Assembly (NCBI GenBank): GCA_024278215.1
Contig: JAJRTR010000182.1
Coordinates: 1 to 64,000 of the forward strand
Length of the DNA: 64,000 nt
Direction: 5' to 3'
DNA from: a bacterium
Lineage (GTDB): Bacteria; UBP15; UBA6099; JAJRTR01
The first letter of the stretch is position 1. Each line of letters begins with the position of its first letter. Shown piece by piece: positions 18,562 to 27,858 of this stretch. Both the position numbers and the translations under genes were made by a program. The notes beneath the pieces were generated by a model. The model saw only the letters and a list, made by a program, of their open reading frames with translations. It did not search any database and had not been told where the DNA came from.

Positions 18562-19590
18562 ATGGATAACGACAAAAACCGTTCGAGAAGAGAATTTATC
18601 AAGGATACCGCGAAAAAAGTCGCCGTTATCGGTGCCCTGCCGCTAATAGGGACACAGGTATTCAGCAGTGAGCGAGCACATGCGGCGGCGGCGTCATCGG
18701 CGGCGTCATCGGCGGCGGAAAAAGCTAAAGTCGCTCTTGTAATATCAAAGAAACCGGTGCCGGTCGGCAGAGACGCGAAAGCCGTCTTGAGCGATATGCT
18801 GGATGCGGGGATAGAATATATCGCAGGCGGCGACACGGTCCGGTTCTGGAATAAGCTTTTCAGCCCCGATGACCGGGTGGCGATAAAGATCAATAATCTC
18901 GCATATAAAAGAAACCGCGGCCCGATGCTCACGGAAGCCGTCTGCGACAGGGTTTCCGCGGCAGGTGTCGTCCCCGGGAATATCGTGATCTACGAACACA
19001 GCGACGGCAGCCTCAAGCACGCAGGTTACAAGTTGAATTTCGACGGACCGGGTGTTCGCTGCTACGGGACAGATCGTGTGGGCTACATGGCCGAATCCAT
19101 AAAGTCCGGCGCGTGTGATGCCCACTACACAAAGATTCTCGATCAGTGCACAGCACTCATCAACATGCCCATCCTGAAAGCACACACCATGGCGGGTGTC
19201 ACTATCAGCCTGAAAAATCATTACGGTTCTTTTGATAATCCGAGACAGTACCACGGCAACGATTGCGACCCGTTTATCGCCGACATCAACACGGCGGATA
19301 TCATCAGGAAAAAACACCGGCTTGTCGTCTGCGACGCGGTGAAGGTTCTTTTCGCAGGCGGCCCGGACTGGCTCCAGCCGTATACCAGCGACTTCAACGG
19401 GATTCTCGTAAGCACAGACCCTGTGGCCCTCGATGCTGTCGGCGCCAGGATACTAAAGAAATTGCGCAGGAAATCCGGGATAAAACAATTGCCCTACAAT
19501 CCGAAGCCGAAACAGATTGCGACCGCCGCTAAAAACGGTATCGGCATTTCGGACATAAAAAAAATCGACTTCAAACAGATTACTGTATGA
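18562..19590 (+). CDS. Tat-exported DUF362 protein
   Basis: A 342-residue protein of the DUF362 family (PF04015). The twin-arginine motif S-R-R-E-F-I-K (residues 8-14) and a following hydrophobic stretch ending A-H-A-A-A indicate Tat export. The DUF362 core includes D-R-V-A-I-K-I-N, V-I-Y-E-H-S-D-G, I-N-M-P-I-L-K-A-H and the conserved L-K-N-H-Y-G. DUF362 proteins are often found with ferredoxin-type cofactors, but no CxxCxxC cluster is present here, so its cofactor is unknown. Tat export suggests it folds before transport. TGAGGA lies 6 nt before the ATG. It appears to be a single-gene unit. Confidence 0.85.
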   Translation: MDNDKNRSRREFIKDTAKKVAVIGALPLIGTQVFSSERAHAAAASSAASSAAEKAKVALVISKKPVPVGRDAKAVLSDMLDAGIEYIAGGDTVRFWNKLFSPDDRVAIKINNLAYKRNRGPMLTEAVCDRVSAAGVVPGNIVIYEHSDGSLKHAGYKLNFDGPGVRCYGTDRVGYMAESIKSGACDAHYTKILDQCTALINMPILKAHTMAGVTISLKNHYGSFDNPRQYHGNDCDPFIADINTADIIRKKHRLVVCDAVKVLFAGGPDWLQPYTSDFNGILVSTDPVALDAVGARILKKLRRKSGIKQLPYNPKPKQIATAAKNGIGISDIKKIDFKQITV

Positions 19591-19741
19591 TGCGGTCAGG
19601 GAATGATTGCCGGCTCTTTGCTCTTTGCGCCGCAATTGCTGATTATCATGCCGGCGGAGCCGGGCCGGCAGACTGCTGTTCTGCAATAAATAACGAGTAA
19701 CTGGAATTTTTTTGACGTATGTATCGCTGTAGTAACAATGA

Positions 19742-19995
19742 GGAGGGTGCGACACAAAAGTGGGTTTTTGCGAAAAGCGGGACAGGTACCCATAAGCGTT
19801 AACTTAAGCGCGAAATGGGGTATTATGGCGAACTATAGCGCACATTTTTTGCACAGTATCGCATAAGAATGCAACAAAATCCACGTTAAGTTAACGCCTA
19901 TGGGACAGGTACCGCAAAAAACAGCGTTACCAGTCCCTGTTTTTCGCACATTAAAAATGTAGTTGTTTTTAACCCACTTTTATGTCGCACACCCT
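19742..19995. mobile_element. R2 element with an insertion inside it
   Basis: An R2 copy whose right end is the inverted CGCACACCCT terminus, flanked by perfect 8-bp direct repeats AACAATGA (19734-19741 and 19996-20003). It is split by the 112-bp element at 19791-19902. Without the insert and its duplicated target, it is about 131 bp, matching the uninterrupted copy at 27443-27572. Its left end differs from the consensus at three positions. Confidence 0.8.
19791..19902. mobile_element. 112-bp element nested in R2
   Basis: A 112-bp sequence with 17-bp inverted ends (CATAAGCGTTAACTTAA against CATAGGCGTTAACTTAA) inserted into the R2 copy. An 11-bp direct repeat GGACAGGTACC flanks it (19780-19790 and 19903-19913). 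It encodes no protein, so it must have been moved by an enzyme encoded elsewhere. No second full copy was seen in this window. Confidence 0.8.
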
Positions 19996-20037
19996 AACAA
20001 TGATGTAGAGGTAGACACCGATAGTGAGAGCTGCGTT

Positions 20038-21018
20038 ATGTCGGACAGGATAATCAGGAAAGTGTGCATAATCCGGTTGGGCGGGTTCGGCGACATAGTC
20101 GTCTTTGCCGACAGTTTGCGCAACAGAACACGCAACGCTTTCCCCGATGCCGCGATTGATTTCGTGGTAGCGAGCGAGTTTGTTCCGCTGATGGACGGTT
20201 GCGACTTTGTCGACCGCGTAATCGGGCACGACCGCATCGGGGGCCCGGTGGGACTTCTTCCGTTCCTGAAGTTCTGCTCGATGTTGCGAGCCGAAAAATA
20301 CGACCTGCTGATCGACCTGCACGACAACACGCGCAGCAGGCTCATGGGGGCACTCGCGCGACCACGCCGCAGGACATTCGACTTCCCGGACGCGGCGACC
20401 AGTCCGACCGGCGGCACGCGCGGCGATGAAACGCGGCGGTACCGGGGCATAGACTTCCCCGGCGAACGGACTCCGTTGTGGCTCTCGGCCGCCGACAGGG
20501 AATATATCGCGGCGCTCACCGGGGAACTGCGCAGGCCTGTCATAGGCTTTTGCATTGTCGGCTCGTGGGAGACGAAGCGATGGCCGACCCGGCATTTCGC
20601 GGCGCTGGGCGACATGCTCATAAAAAAAATGGACGCCACGATAGTTCTGATCGGCGGGCCTTCCGATAAGATCACTGCTGAAGAAGTCGAGGAAATACTG
20701 CCCGCGGGCAAGGTGGTGAACCTTTCCGGAAAAACATCACTATCGCGTTCGGTAGCCGTCACGCTGATATGTTCCGCAATCGTCAGCAACGACTCCGGGA
20801 TGCTGCACGCCGCCTACCTGTCCGGTGTTCCCCTCGTGGGGCTTTTCGGCTGCACCGATCACACAAAGTTCGGCCACCAGGGGCCGCGTTCGATCCCGCT
20901 CTCCTCGGACTTGCCGTGTTCGCCATGCCACAAACCGGTCTGCCCGCTGGGCACCACGGACTGCATGAACGCGCTGACACCCGAATGTGTCTATTCCGCA
21001 CTGGAAGAACTTTTGTGA
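20038..21018 (+). CDS. GT9 heptosyltransferase-like glycosyltransferase
   Basis: A 326-residue protein of the lipopolysaccharide heptosyltransferase family (GT9, WaaF/WaaQ-like), with GT-B fold. Visible: the N-terminal I-I-R-L-G-G-F-G-D-I-V (17-25 region), the mid-protein W-x-T-R-H-F-A-A-L, and the C-terminal nucleotide-binding S-N-D-S-G-M-L-H-A-A-Y-L-S-G-V-P-L-V-G-L-F-G. It would transfer a sugar (often heptose) to an inner-core acceptor at the inner membrane. It starts at ATG 20038 after G-A-G-A-G; an upstream frame to 19963 reads through the R2 repeat and is rejected. First gene of the 20-27 kb glycan locus. Confidence 0.85.
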   Translation: MSDRIIRKVCIIRLGGFGDIVVFADSLRNRTRNAFPDAAIDFVVASEFVPLMDGCDFVDRVIGHDRIGGPVGLLPFLKFCSMLRAEKYDLLIDLHDNTRSRLMGALARPRRRTFDFPDAATSPTGGTRGDETRRYRGIDFPGERTPLWLSAADREYIAALTGELRRPVIGFCIVGSWETKRWPTRHFAALGDMLIKKMDATIVLIGGPSDKITAEEVEEILPAGKVVNLSGKTSLSRSVAVTLICSAIVSNDSGMLHAAYLSGVPLVGLFGCTDHTKFGHQGPRSIPLSSDLPCSPCHKPVCPLGTTDCMNALTPECVYSALEELL

Positions 21019-21124
21019 AGTGTGGTCTCGTGTGCGGTCGGATTATGGATATTATTCAGAAACCGGCATGTGGATGCAGTATCATTGTTGCTGTTTTCCA
21101 ACGCTATAGAGGATTTTACATTAC

Positions 21125-22291
21125 ATGAGGATCGCCATAGACGTAAGCTCGTTGCGATATAGAAAAACCGGCCTCGAGACCTACACATATTATCTCTTGA
21201 AAGCGCTTTCCAAAATTGCGGTCGATGATGAATTTGTACTGGTAAACAACTCTTTCCGCAGGGGAAAGGCCGCGCCCATCAGCCTTCCGGCATTTGGAGA
21301 CGATTTCAAGTTTGAAGTAAAAAACCCGAAAGTGTCGAAAAAATTGCTGAGGGCCTTGTGGCGCTATTCCCCATACCCGCGTATTGAAACGTTTCTCGGT
21401 AAGCTCGACACCTATCATTCACCGACAATCGACGCGCTTCCGAGCACCGCGGCACGCAAGGTCCTGACCGTGCACGACATTTACCACAGGAAAGGCGACT
21501 TCAACCCGCCCTGGTTTACAAGCGAGCTGATGGAGTTCTTCCCCGCGGAAATCGCAAAGGCCGACGTCGTAATCACAGTCTCGGAATCCACAAAAAGAGA
21601 CATCATCGAGGAATTCGACACCGACCCCGACAAGATCAAATGCGTATATAGTGCGGCCGGCGAGAACATGAGACGCATCACCGACACGGCTGCCGTCGGC
21701 AGGATAAAGAAACAATTTGGAATAAGTCGCGATTACATGCTGTTCCTCGGCGCGCTCGGCAAAGTCAAGAATGTTGTGCGGATCGTCGAAGCATATAATA
21801 TCCTCCGACAAAGACAAAGAGACACGCCGCAACTTGTGCTTGCCGGAGGGAAAGGTTACGGTTTCGAGGAGATCAGGGCGGCGGTTACGGAATCGCCGTA
21901 CAGCGATGATATTATTCTGCCCGGCTATGTCGATGACGCCGCCGCGCCCGTGTTGATGTCGGGCGCGCTGTTTTTCGTGTTTCCGTCACTGTACGAGGGT
22001 TTCGGTATCCCTGTGCTCGAGGCGATGACCTGTGGTGTCCCGGTGCTGACGTCCTCGGTCGCGTCGCTGCCGGAAGTAGCCGGAGACGCGGCCGTAATGG
22101 TTGACCCTTGCAGTGTTGAGGAAATCGCCCATTCGATGGAACTCCTGGCGGAATCACCTGCACTCAGAGCCAAGCTTGTCGGGAAAGGATTTGCACAAAG
22201 CAAGCGTTTCTCATGGGAAAGATGCGCCGCGGAAACGCTTCGGATATACAAACATGATTTTGTAACCTGTTCAGCAGGGAGGAAACAATGA
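21125..22291 (+). CDS. GT4 glycosyltransferase
   Basis: A 388-residue GT4 family (group 1) retaining glycosyltransferase with GT-B fold. The C-terminal nucleotide-sugar domain has F-P-S-L-Y-E-G-F-G-I-P-V-L-E-A with the E-x7-E pair at Glu291/Glu299, and N-terminal motifs L-E-T-Y-T-Y-Y and S-E-S-T-K-R-D. The donor and acceptor sugars cannot be inferred. It is related to the 24.3 kb GT4 gene. Its stop overlaps the next start as ATGA (22288-22291), so it is translationally coupled to the GT2-radical SAM gene. Confidence 0.9.
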   Translation: MRIAIDVSSLRYRKTGLETYTYYLLKALSKIAVDDEFVLVNNSFRRGKAAPISLPAFGDDFKFEVKNPKVSKKLLRALWRYSPYPRIETFLGKLDTYHSPTIDALPSTAARKVLTVHDIYHRKGDFNPPWFTSELMEFFPAEIAKADVVITVSESTKRDIIEEFDTDPDKIKCVYSAAGENMRRITDTAAVGRIKKQFGISRDYMLFLGALGKVKNVVRIVEAYNILRQRQRDTPQLVLAGGKGYGFEEIRAAVTESPYSDDIILPGYVDDAAAPVLMSGALFFVFPSLYEGFGIPVLEAMTCGVPVLTSSVASLPEVAGDAAVMVDPCSVEEIAHSMELLAESPALRAKLVGKGFAQSKRFSWERCAAETLRIYKHDFVTCSAGRKQ

Positions 22292-24035
22292 AAGCTTCAA
22301 TAATGATAATGACTGGTGATGCCGGGGGCCGACTGGCGAGAAACTGCCTGAGAGCTGTCAAAAAGAACACACCTCCTGAATTGATCAAGGAGATCATCAT
22401 CGTCGACGCAGGCATCAGTCCCGACTTCAATCACGCTTCGGAAATCAATAAAATACTGAAGATATTCAGCGGTAACGTGTTTGTGCATCTCGACGACGAC
22501 ACAATCGTCGAACCCGGGTGGCTGAAGGCGATGATCGACTGCGCCGAATCGGACGGCAGGATCGGCATCGTCGGCTGCGTGATGAAGAACGGGCGTGGCA
22601 AGATTGTTCATACCGGCAGCACGATAGACCCGGACTTTTACGGTATCGATCTTAATAATCCGATAAATGAGCCCAGAGACCGTAAATATGTTTGCAGCGC
22701 CGTAATGCTCATCAAGCGTGCCCTTGTGGAAGAGATCGGATATTTCGACGAATCGTCTTTCAGAAAATTCTACCAGGATACCGATTATTGCGTGAGAGCA
22801 CACAAGGCGGGTTTCCGTGTCGTCTGCGCGCACAACGCGTCGGCTGTCCACCTTTTCGGGGCCACTGTCAAAAAACGGGCGGACAAAAACGAATTGCATA
22901 AAATGGATCATGAAGCTTTCAGGGCAAAATGGGAGGGTTCCAGCCTGATGCCCTCACTCGACATCATTGAAGTCACTAAACGGGGCGTGACCTACCCTTC
23001 TTTCGCGTGCAACATAAAGTGCGCTTTCTGCTATTACCGCAAAAGCGACAACCGGGAACATAGACCCATCGAGGAAATGAAAGCCGAGATGGACCGCTTC
23101 AGGTCTGAATACGGGCATGATTATGTCGACATCACCGGCGGCGAACCCACTGTTTACAAACACATTACCGAACTGGTTGCTTATTGTCGTCAAATCGGAT
23201 TGCTCCCGACGATTATCACAAACGGACAGAAGCCTCAAATTATTCCGGAACTCATACAAAACGGACTCGAAGACCTGCTCGGCAGCATCCACGGCTACAA
23301 AGAAGACTGCGACGCGGCGATGAATAAGAAGGGCGCGTTCGACACCATCGTCCGCACATTCGAGTCATGCAGGGAACTCGATTTTACTTTCCGCACGAAC
23401 ACAACGCTCCTGAGATACAACTATCGGAACCTTCCACGCCTCGCGGAATTCCTGACGGATATTCGGCCGCGAATCGTCAACTTCATCAATTCAATCCGCA
23501 CTCAGGCACTACCTGGTCGAAAGAGAAACAAATCGAATTCCAGATCGACTTCACTCATCTCTCTCCTTTTGTCAAAGAAGCGATCGATATACTCTCCGAT
23601 GCCGGAATATGGGTAAATGTAAGGTATTATCCGCTGTGCCGGCTTCAGGGATATGAACAACACGTATGCAATTTCCACCAGTGGCAATGGGACCCTTATG
23701 AGTGGGACTACGTTTCCGGCAACATGCTATCGAAAAAGGAAGTCAAGAAAATCAAGAAGAGCGCGAAGGCCGCCGGAATATCGACCGATACCTCCAATGG
23801 AGATATCAGGCAGTGGTATACAAAAAACGTGACCTGCAAGGAGAATCTTTTCATAGAATCGTGCGCCAGGTGCCGCAACCGCCTTATATGTGACGGTATT
23901 TATACGCAATATGCGCGAAATTTCGGGACAGATGAGTTCGAACCGGTCAAGGGTGACACCATTCTCGATCCACTGTATTATAGGAGAAACAACCAGGCCT
24001 GGCGCGTGCTGAAAACAGATTGCAACTGTTCATAG
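22288..24035 (+). pseudogene. GT2-radical SAM fusion, frameshifted
   Basis: About 582 codons encoding two modules. Residues 1-225: a GT2 glycosyltransferase with D-D-D (69-71) in H-L-D-D-D-T. Then a radical SAM domain with C-x3-C-x2-C at Cys241/245/248 and D-I-T-G-G-E-P-T. Near 23485-23495 the frame breaks: the upstream frame reads I-N-S-I-R and ends at 23616, while the downstream frame continues F-N-P-H-S-G-T-T-W and ends at 24035. One missing T in AATTCAAT would join them as I-N-F-N-P-H. The downstream part has additional Cys clusters (C-A-R-C-R-N-R-L-I-C) like a SPASM/twitch domain. The fusion could glycosylate and modify a glycan or peptide. The break may be real, a sequencing error, or slippage. 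Confidence 0.8.
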
Positions 24036-24088
24036 CGCTGCGAAGAGCATTTCTTCCCCTGGTGAAGTCTCGAAAGAAACGCGGAATC

Positions 24089-24265
24089 TTGTCAACAAAG
24101 AAAAGACGTAAGATGGGTTAGCGTAATAACGATAAAAGGGCGAGGACATCCTGCACCGCCTCGACTTATAACTTGTACAAACCGTTTTCGCGAGAAATAT
24201 GCTCTGGCGCGGTACGGTGACCGCGCTCTACACTCAATACGTAAAAACAAAGTTGACACGACAGC
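24089..24265. repeat. R4 element
   Basis: About 177 bp. The left end CTTGTCAACAAAGAAAAGA recurs at 34851-34924 and 40074-40121, and the right end GTTGACACGACAG is an inverted counterpart. Its inner part shares CGAGAAATATGCTC with 35046-35090 in reverse. It occupies most of the space before the GT4 gene; the remaining bases show only a short upstream region. Confidence 0.6.
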
Positions 24266-24315
24266 ACTATCTTAAAAAGCGATCGGGCGAAAGGCTCCGC
24301 GATGGGAACACGAAA

Positions 24316-25479
24316 ATGAAAATAGCCGTCAATGTCGAAATACTTCGGCGTCAGCTCGTGGGCGTCGCCCGGTATACCTTCCATCTTATATCCGGGCTCT
24401 CCAACCTGCTCGAACCCGATGACAGTCTTCTGCTTGTCAATAACTCATTCAAGCGGGGAAAAGATCGGCAACCGTCTCTGCCTCCGGGACTTTCCAATCA
24501 GTGCGTCTACAAAAATATCATCATTTCCAGAAAACTGCTGATGTTTCTCCAGCAGAAGATAGGCCTGCCACGCATCGAGCACCTGACAGGCCGTTTCGAT
24601 GTATATCATTCCACATGGCTCGACCCGGCGGTCCAGGGCACATCTCCTTTCCCTTCGACAAACGCCGCGCGGGTTATCACTATCCACGATTTGTCCTTCA
24701 ATAAAATCGACAGAAATTATTTCGAGACGGGATTTATCGAGAAAATCGACGCTTACATGCGTAATGGAGCACGGGTGGCGGATGCGATAATCGCCGATTC
24801 CGAGAGCACACGCCGCGATGTTATTGAAATACTCGATGTACCCGCGGATCGAATAACTACAATTCATCTCGCGGTCGACCCGAAGTTTCATCCAATCGCC
24901 GACAGGGAAACTGTGTCCGGAACCTGCGCCCGTTTTTCCGGCGGGATGCCTTTCTTCCTCTATGTCGGAACTCTGACCAGACACAAGAATATCGTAAATG
25001 TCATACGCGCATTCGAAATATTTCAGGCGGGATTTTCCGAAGACTTCCGACTGGTGCTCTGCGGCGGGAACGGATGGCGGCACGAGGAAATTTACGACGC
25101 GGCGCGTGGTTCCGCGCTCCGCGACAATATCATTCTCACCGGTCGGCTGGACGACGACTTGCTGCCGATCCTGATGAACGGCGCGACGGGGTTCGTCTTT
25201 CCCTCTTACTACGAAGGGTTCGGACTGCCCGCGCTGGAGGCCATGGCCTGCGCAACACCGGTCATCGCTAGCAATGTCTCTTCACTTCCGGAGATTGTCG
25301 GCGACGCGGGATTGCTTGTTGAGCCGGATGATATTGAAGCCATTGCCCATGCCATGTTCCGGCTTGCCGATGACGCGCAACTGCGCAGTGAACTCAGCAG
25401 GAGAAGCCTGCGTCGCAGCGCCGGTTTCTCATGGGAACGCTGCGCGTGCGAAACGCTCGCGGTCTATCGTTCATTATGA
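24316..25479 (+). CDS. GT4 glycosyltransferase
   Basis: A 387-residue GT4 family glycosyltransferase, paralogous to the 21.1 kb gene: both begin with R-I/K-I-A-V/I-D/N-V and contain L-L-L/V-N-N-S-F-K/R-R-G-K. The C-terminal motif F-P-S-Y-Y-E-G-F-G-L-P-A-L-E-A carries the E-x7-E. The shared S-W-E-R-C-A-x-E-T-L ending suggests a recent duplication within the locus. The ATG at 24316 has GGGAACACG upstream. An upstream frame to 24199 would be translated from R4 sequence and is rejected. Confidence 0.88.
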   Translation: MKIAVNVEILRRQLVGVARYTFHLISGLSNLLEPDDSLLLVNNSFKRGKDRQPSLPPGLSNQCVYKNIIISRKLLMFLQQKIGLPRIEHLTGRFDVYHSTWLDPAVQGTSPFPSTNAARVITIHDLSFNKIDRNYFETGFIEKIDAYMRNGARVADAIIADSESTRRDVIEILDVPADRITTIHLAVDPKFHPIADRETVSGTCARFSGGMPFFLYVGTLTRHKNIVNVIRAFEIFQAGFSEDFRLVLCGGNGWRHEEIYDAARGSALRDNIILTGRLDDDLLPILMNGATGFVFPSYYEGFGLPALEAMACATPVIASNVSSLPEIVGDAGLLVEPDDIEAIAHAMFRLADDAQLRSELSRRSLRRSAGFSWERCACETLAVYRSL

Positions 25480-25554
25480 TTGGTCTGTACGATTCCACCG
25501 TGGATGTTGTGAACGAGTGAAACGACATGTACAATGCTCATGTTCATTTTTCAC

Positions 25555-25580
25555 CCGCATCTGTGAAATATGCGGGTTAT
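25555..25580. repeat. R3-type hairpin end, solo
   Basis: Palindromic CCCGCATCTGTGAAATATGCGGG between two glycosyltransferase genes. A possible cleavage or recombination remnant of the R3 family; nothing else is recognised in 25480-25703. Confidence 0.5.
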
Positions 25581-25703
25581 AACTTGATGGTATGTCATAA
25601 AAAGTTTATTATGGACTGGAACAGATAGGGTTTATACTCACAATCTCGATATGACCAAAATATTTTCTACTGGAACTGGAACGGGGAAAGGTTTATCAGG
25701 CAG

Positions 25704-26504
25704 ATGATCCCGAAAAAACTTCATTATTGCTGGTTTGAGAGGGACAACTACACGCCGCTTGCTTTGAAGTGCATGGAAAGTTGGAAAAAACACCTGCCGG
25801 AATACGAAGTGATTGCGTGGAACGATGATAATTTTGATGTCAATTGCAACCAGTATGTAAAAGAAGCTTACGAAGCGAAAAAGTGGGCCTTCGTCTCGGA
25901 CTATATAAGATTGTACGCCCTTTACCACCACGGCGGGGTATATATGGACGCCGACCTCGAAGTCCTGAAACCCCTGGACCGTTTTCTTGTCCATTCCGCT
26001 TTTACGGGGTATGAAGACGAAGGCGTCATATTGGCGGCGCTTTTAGGTGCCGAAAAGGGACATCCATGGATAAAAATGCTGCTGGACGACTACGCAGACA
26101 GACGGTTCATCAAGACCGACGGCACTTACGATGAGACGGCAAATGTGATTCCCATAACAGCACGAACCATAGAAAAGTACGGCATAACCCTGAATAACGA
26201 GTTATTGACTTTCGGTGAGGATATCACGTTATACCCCAAAGAGTACTTCTGCCCTATCGACTACAAAACATGGGCTCCGAACATTACGGACAACACATAC
26301 ACGTTCCACCATTTCGCCGCAGGGTGGTGGGATGAAAAGGAGCGAGAAGAGCGGCAGCACAAGTTGCGTTACCGGAACTACTTGAAAGAAAAACGCTACA
26401 AAGAGGCGGCGGAGGAAATGCGAATGGCGTACAGCTACTCGAAGAAGCCGAAGCATCTTTTGATAAGCCTTCTGCTGTCGGCTGTCGGGGCTATAAAAAA
26501 GTGA
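25704..26504 (+). CDS. GT32-like capsular glycosyltransferase
   Basis: A 266-residue glycosyltransferase of the Gly_transf_sug/GT32 type. It begins with I-P-K-K-L-H-Y-C-W-F and has the sugar-binding D-x-D in Y-M-D-A-D-L-E-V. Family members transfer mannose, galactose or similar sugars in capsule and exopolysaccharide biosynthesis. The C-terminal K/E-rich helix is usual. It is a soluble protein, likely at the cytosolic membrane face. A GGGGAAAGG upstream of the ATG is 13 nt away, so the ribosome binding site is only fair. Confidence 0.88.
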   Translation: MIPKKLHYCWFERDNYTPLALKCMESWKKHLPEYEVIAWNDDNFDVNCNQYVKEAYEAKKWAFVSDYIRLYALYHHGGVYMDADLEVLKPLDRFLVHSAFTGYEDEGVILAALLGAEKGHPWIKMLLDDYADRRFIKTDGTYDETANVIPITARTIEKYGITLNNELLTFGEDITLYPKEYFCPIDYKTWAPNITDNTYTFHHFAAGWWDEKEREERQHKLRYRNYLKEKRYKEAAEEMRMAYSYSKKPKHLLISLLLSAVGAIKK

Positions 26505-26576
26505 CCGGTGTGGCCGGGACGTGCTCGACCGGCATCATCCGGAAAACCGCGCTGTTTTTGGGAGGAACACGTTAAT

Positions 26577-27458
26577 TTGGACACGCGCAACCCCGCAAAC
26601 AAGCCCGGACTGTCTCTCCCGGAACGTCCGAAGATCAGTGTGGTTATTCCTTGCTGCAACTCCGAAAAAACTGTACTCGATGCCGTCGATTCCGTTCTGA
26701 GGCAGAGCGAGCGCGACTTCGAGTTGATCGTTGTGGATGACGGCAGCACCGACAATACCGCGGCGCTTGTAGAGTCACTGGCCGACCCGCGCATAAAACT
26801 CGTCCGGCAGGAAAACAAAGGCGCGGCTGCCGCCCGCAACACCGGCATCAACACCGCGCGCGGCGACTATGTAGCGTTTCTCGATCACGACGACGTGTGG
26901 TTCCCGGCCTTCCTCGAAAGAACCGTCACCCTTCTCGAAAAAGAACGCCGGGCGGTGATGGTCGCCGCTAATCAGTACTGGCAAAAACACCCCGACGAAA
27001 CAGACATGGAAACACTGCACGACTGTGTGGGGTTCGACAACTCAAAAGGCCTGATATTTTTCGAAGATATTATTCAGCGCAACATAATCTCGACATCGGC
27101 GTGCGTGGTGCGCAGGAAAACGCTCTTGCAGCACAGTTGTTTTGACGAGGGGCTCAAAGTGGCTGAAGATTATCATCTCTGGCTGAAAATCGCCGCTTCG
27201 CAAGGTGAGATACTCGTCGTCGCCGAGCCGCTCGGCATTTCCCGCCGATATGTCGACGGCAGCCTTGTAAAAGACAAGCTTCTTATGGCGCGCGACGGGT
27301 TGTTGTGTCTCGATAAATTCCATCAATCACATGGCCACCTTCTTTCCGGTGCCGAGCACAAGGCATTCAGAAAGATGCGGCGCAACACACGGCTTGGATT
27401 GCTTTACAGGGAACTCCGCAAGAAACTGCGTTCTTGTTTATACGGGTGTGCGACATAA
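26577..27458 (+). CDS. GT2 glycosyltransferase, C-terminus altered by repeat
   Basis: About 293 residues of GT2 family. Motifs: I-S-V-V-I-P-C-C-N-S-E, V-V-D-D-G-S-T-D-N-T, A-A-A-R-N-T-G, and the D-x-D in D-H-D-D-V-W-F. I chose the TTG at 26577 because GGGAGG lies 11 nt upstream; an upstream GTG at 26508 has no comparable site, but the choice is uncertain. The final residues G-C-A-T and the TAA are encoded by the left end of the R2 element at 27443, so the natural C-terminus may have been cut by insertion. Last gene of the glycan locus. Confidence 0.85.
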   Translation: MDTRNPANKPGLSLPERPKISVVIPCCNSEKTVLDAVDSVLRQSERDFELIVVDDGSTDNTAALVESLADPRIKLVRQENKGAAAARNTGINTARGDYVAFLDHDDVWFPAFLERTVTLLEKERRAVMVAANQYWQKHPDETDMETLHDCVGFDNSKGLIFFEDIIQRNIISTSACVVRRKTLLQHSCFDEGLKVAEDYHLWLKIAASQGEILVVAEPLGISRRYVDGSLVKDKLLMARDGLLCLDKFHQSHGHLLSGAEHKAFRKMRRNTRLGLLYRELRKKLRSCLYGCAT

Positions 27459-27572
27459 AAGTGGGTTAAAAACAACCATATTTTTAGTGTGCGAAAAACA
27501 GGGACTGGTAACGCTGTTTTTTGCGTACCTGGCCCGCTTTTCGCAAAAACCCGCTTTTGTGTCGCACACCCT
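27443..27572. mobile_element. R2 element, uninterrupted copy
   Basis: A 130-bp element with ends GGGTGTGCGACATAAAAG and the near-complement; a possible 6-bp direct repeat TTTATA flanks it (27437-27442 and 27573-27578). It aligns in reverse with the copy at 19742-19995. Internal palindromes are present and no coding frame is conserved. Confidence 0.8.
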
Positions 27573-27583
27573 TTTATACTGAA

Positions 27584-27762
27584 GAGCCAATTGCAAAATT
27601 CTGATTCGGTTGCGGTCGGCTGCAATTGTCCATAGCTGCGTTGTCGGCACAAAATCATCCTCAACGTACTCTGCGAGTACGCCTGCGGGGATTTTGCACC
27701 TCCGCCTTGCTTCTGAAAAATTTCGTTCGACCTCGCTACGAACATAATTTTGCAATTGGCTC
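27584..27762. repeat. R1 element, full copy 2
   Basis: A 179-bp R1 copy, in reverse orientation relative to copy 1, only 12 bp from an R2 element. The central palindrome reads CGTACTCTGCGAGTACG. The fabG-like gene promoter starts right after its right end. Confidence 0.85.
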
Positions 27763-27769
27763 TGAATAT

Positions 27770-27797
27770 TTGACAGTGATCGAGGAATTGTTATATC
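27770..27797 (+). promoter_or_regulatory. Candidate sigma70-type promoter
   Basis: TTGACA at 27770-27775 and TATATC at 27792-27797 with a 16-bp spacer, about 60 bp upstream of the SDR gene start. It begins 8 bp after the end of the R1 element. Confidence 0.5.
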
Positions 27798-27858
27798 ATA
27801 GCACTCGGAATACACAGGTCATTTATCAACGAATAAAAATGTGTTAGGGGGAAGTTAT

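Noticed and set aside
19963-20037. Earlier start for the GT9 gene
   Set aside because: The upstream 25 codons are encoded by the end of the R2 element and do not fit the family N-terminus.
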